DNA of 7,519 nucleotides from Saccharicrinis sp. UBA6048 (GTDB lineage Bacteria > Bacteroidota > Bacteroidia > Bacteroidales > Marinilabiliaceae), in contig DIYS01000222.1 of assembly GCA_002429115.1 (NCBI GenBank), forward strand, positions 1 to 7,519. The letters run 5' to 3'. Below the pieces are notes generated by a model that saw only the letters and a list, made by a program, of their open reading frames with translations, searched no databases and was not told where the DNA came from. A program made the position numbers and the translations under genes. Positions 7,281 through 7,519 of the stretch are shown piece after piece. Within the stretch, counting starts at the first letter, position 1. Each line of letters opens with the position of its first letter.

Positions 7281-7391
7281 CAGTGTTCACTGAGCGCAGT
7301 CGAAGTGGTTATCACTTGATATTCGTCAATAGTATAAATCTCATCTCGACACTACCTCGGCTCCGCTCGGCAATCATCTCAATGAGCGAGC
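7281..7391. repeat. REP-like extragenic segment with several short inverted repeats
   Basis: The segment is richer in G and C than its surroundings and full of short palindromes. These are CAGTG/CACTG at 7281-7285 and 7288-7292, ACTG/CAGT at 7289-7292 and 7297-7300, AAGTG/CACTT at 7303-7307 and 7313-7317, and GCTCG/CGAGC at 7365-7369 and 7387-7391. The word ACTGAGCGCAGTCGAAGTG at 7289-7307 and the CTCGGCTCCGCTCGG word at 7356-7370 look like those seen in dispersed intergenic repeats of many bacterial genomes; this is recognition by memory, not a search. No frame is open through it. Confidence 0.45.
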
Positions 7392-7473
7392 TTAAATTTT
7401 AGACAGCTTCTACTGGTGCTATGGCATAAAATCTTATTTGCCAATGTGTTTTAAAAGGATATTTGTATTTTAG

Positions 7474-7519
7474 ATGGCATTAACTAATAATTCTATACGT
7501 AACTATTCAGGTTCTATTT
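7474..7519 (+). CDS. Possible start of an unidentified gene (runs off right edge)
   Basis: An ATG at 7474 opens a frame of 15 codons, MALTNNSIRNYSGSI, still open at the window end. The DNA just upstream is AT-rich and contains GATATTTG at 7458-7465, one base off the Bacteroidota -7 consensus, with a TTG at 7438-7440, though the 17-base spacing is short. If both were a promoter the leader would be nearly absent. Fifteen codons cannot be assigned to a family, and an open stretch of this length is expected by chance. No minus-strand frame enters from the right edge without an immediate stop. Confidence 0.25.
   Translation, partial: MALTNNSIRNYSGSI

Larger units (their letters stand above)
6995..7473. 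other. Gene-free, repeat-rich intergenic stretch
   Basis: These 479 bp hold no supported gene on either strand; all frames I followed have early stops. The order is the GH15 terminator, a ~162-bp palindromic element, a separate hairpin, a REP-like GC-rich segment, and finally about 75 bp of AT-rich DNA (7400-7473) that may contain a promoter for the possible gene at the right edge. The individual structures are listed as separate features. Confidence 0.7.

Noticed and set aside
7214..7400. A decayed transposase or other pseudogene in the repeat-rich stretch
   Set aside because: No frame gives a sustained protein-like translation on either strand; the signal is short palindromes, not coding remnants.
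7046..7400. A CRISPR array
   Set aside because: The repeated structure is inverted, not direct, and there are no regularly spaced identical repeats with unique spacers.

Overview
The window reads as chromosomal DNA from a member of the Bacteroidota, most likely a Cytophagales-type bacterium. The reasons are the AT-leaning composition, the absence of clear Shine-Dalgarno sites before the genes, a TAnnTTTG-type -7 element, a two-component-regulator propeller sensor of the kind abundant in this phylum, and a fused OtsA-OtsB protein. The taxonomic call is an inference from style and gene content; no marker gene is present.

Layout from left to right. (1) Positions 1-1600, minus strand: the N-terminal 533 codons of a secreted or periplasmic beta-propeller sensor, probably a hybrid histidine kinase, which runs off the left edge. 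(2) Positions 1737-2525, minus strand: a PhzF-family isomerase-like protein. (3) Positions 2526-2807: a 282-bp gap with a strong hairpin that probably ends otsAB transcription. (4) Positions 2808-5015, minus strand: a fused trehalose-6-phosphate synthase/phosphatase. (5) Positions 5016-5185: a very AT-rich divergent promoter region. (6) Positions 5186-6994, plus strand: a glycoside hydrolase family 15 enzyme (trehalase or glucoamylase type), followed at once by a clear intrinsic terminator. (7) Positions 7046-7473: no gene, but packed with inverted-repeat structure. It holds a ~162-bp MITE-like palindromic element, a separate strong hairpin and a REP-like GC-rich segment. (8) A possible gene start at 7474 that runs off the right edge.

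The functional core is the divergent otsAB / GH15 pair. OtsAB would make trehalose from UDP-glucose and glucose-6-phosphate through trehalose-6-phosphate. The GH15 enzyme has both catalytic glutamates and could hydrolyse trehalose or an alpha-glucan back to glucose. Together they look like a small trehalose-turnover locus, with synthesis and breakdown controlled from one shared 170-bp region. The PhzF-like protein and the propeller sensor lie on the same strand as otsAB, but gaps of 282 and 136 bp and the hairpin between them argue against one simple operon.

I see no CRISPR array, tRNA, rRNA, intact insertion sequence or defence system. The gene content is ordinary for the phylum; the least explained part is the repeat-rich stretch at 7046-7400.
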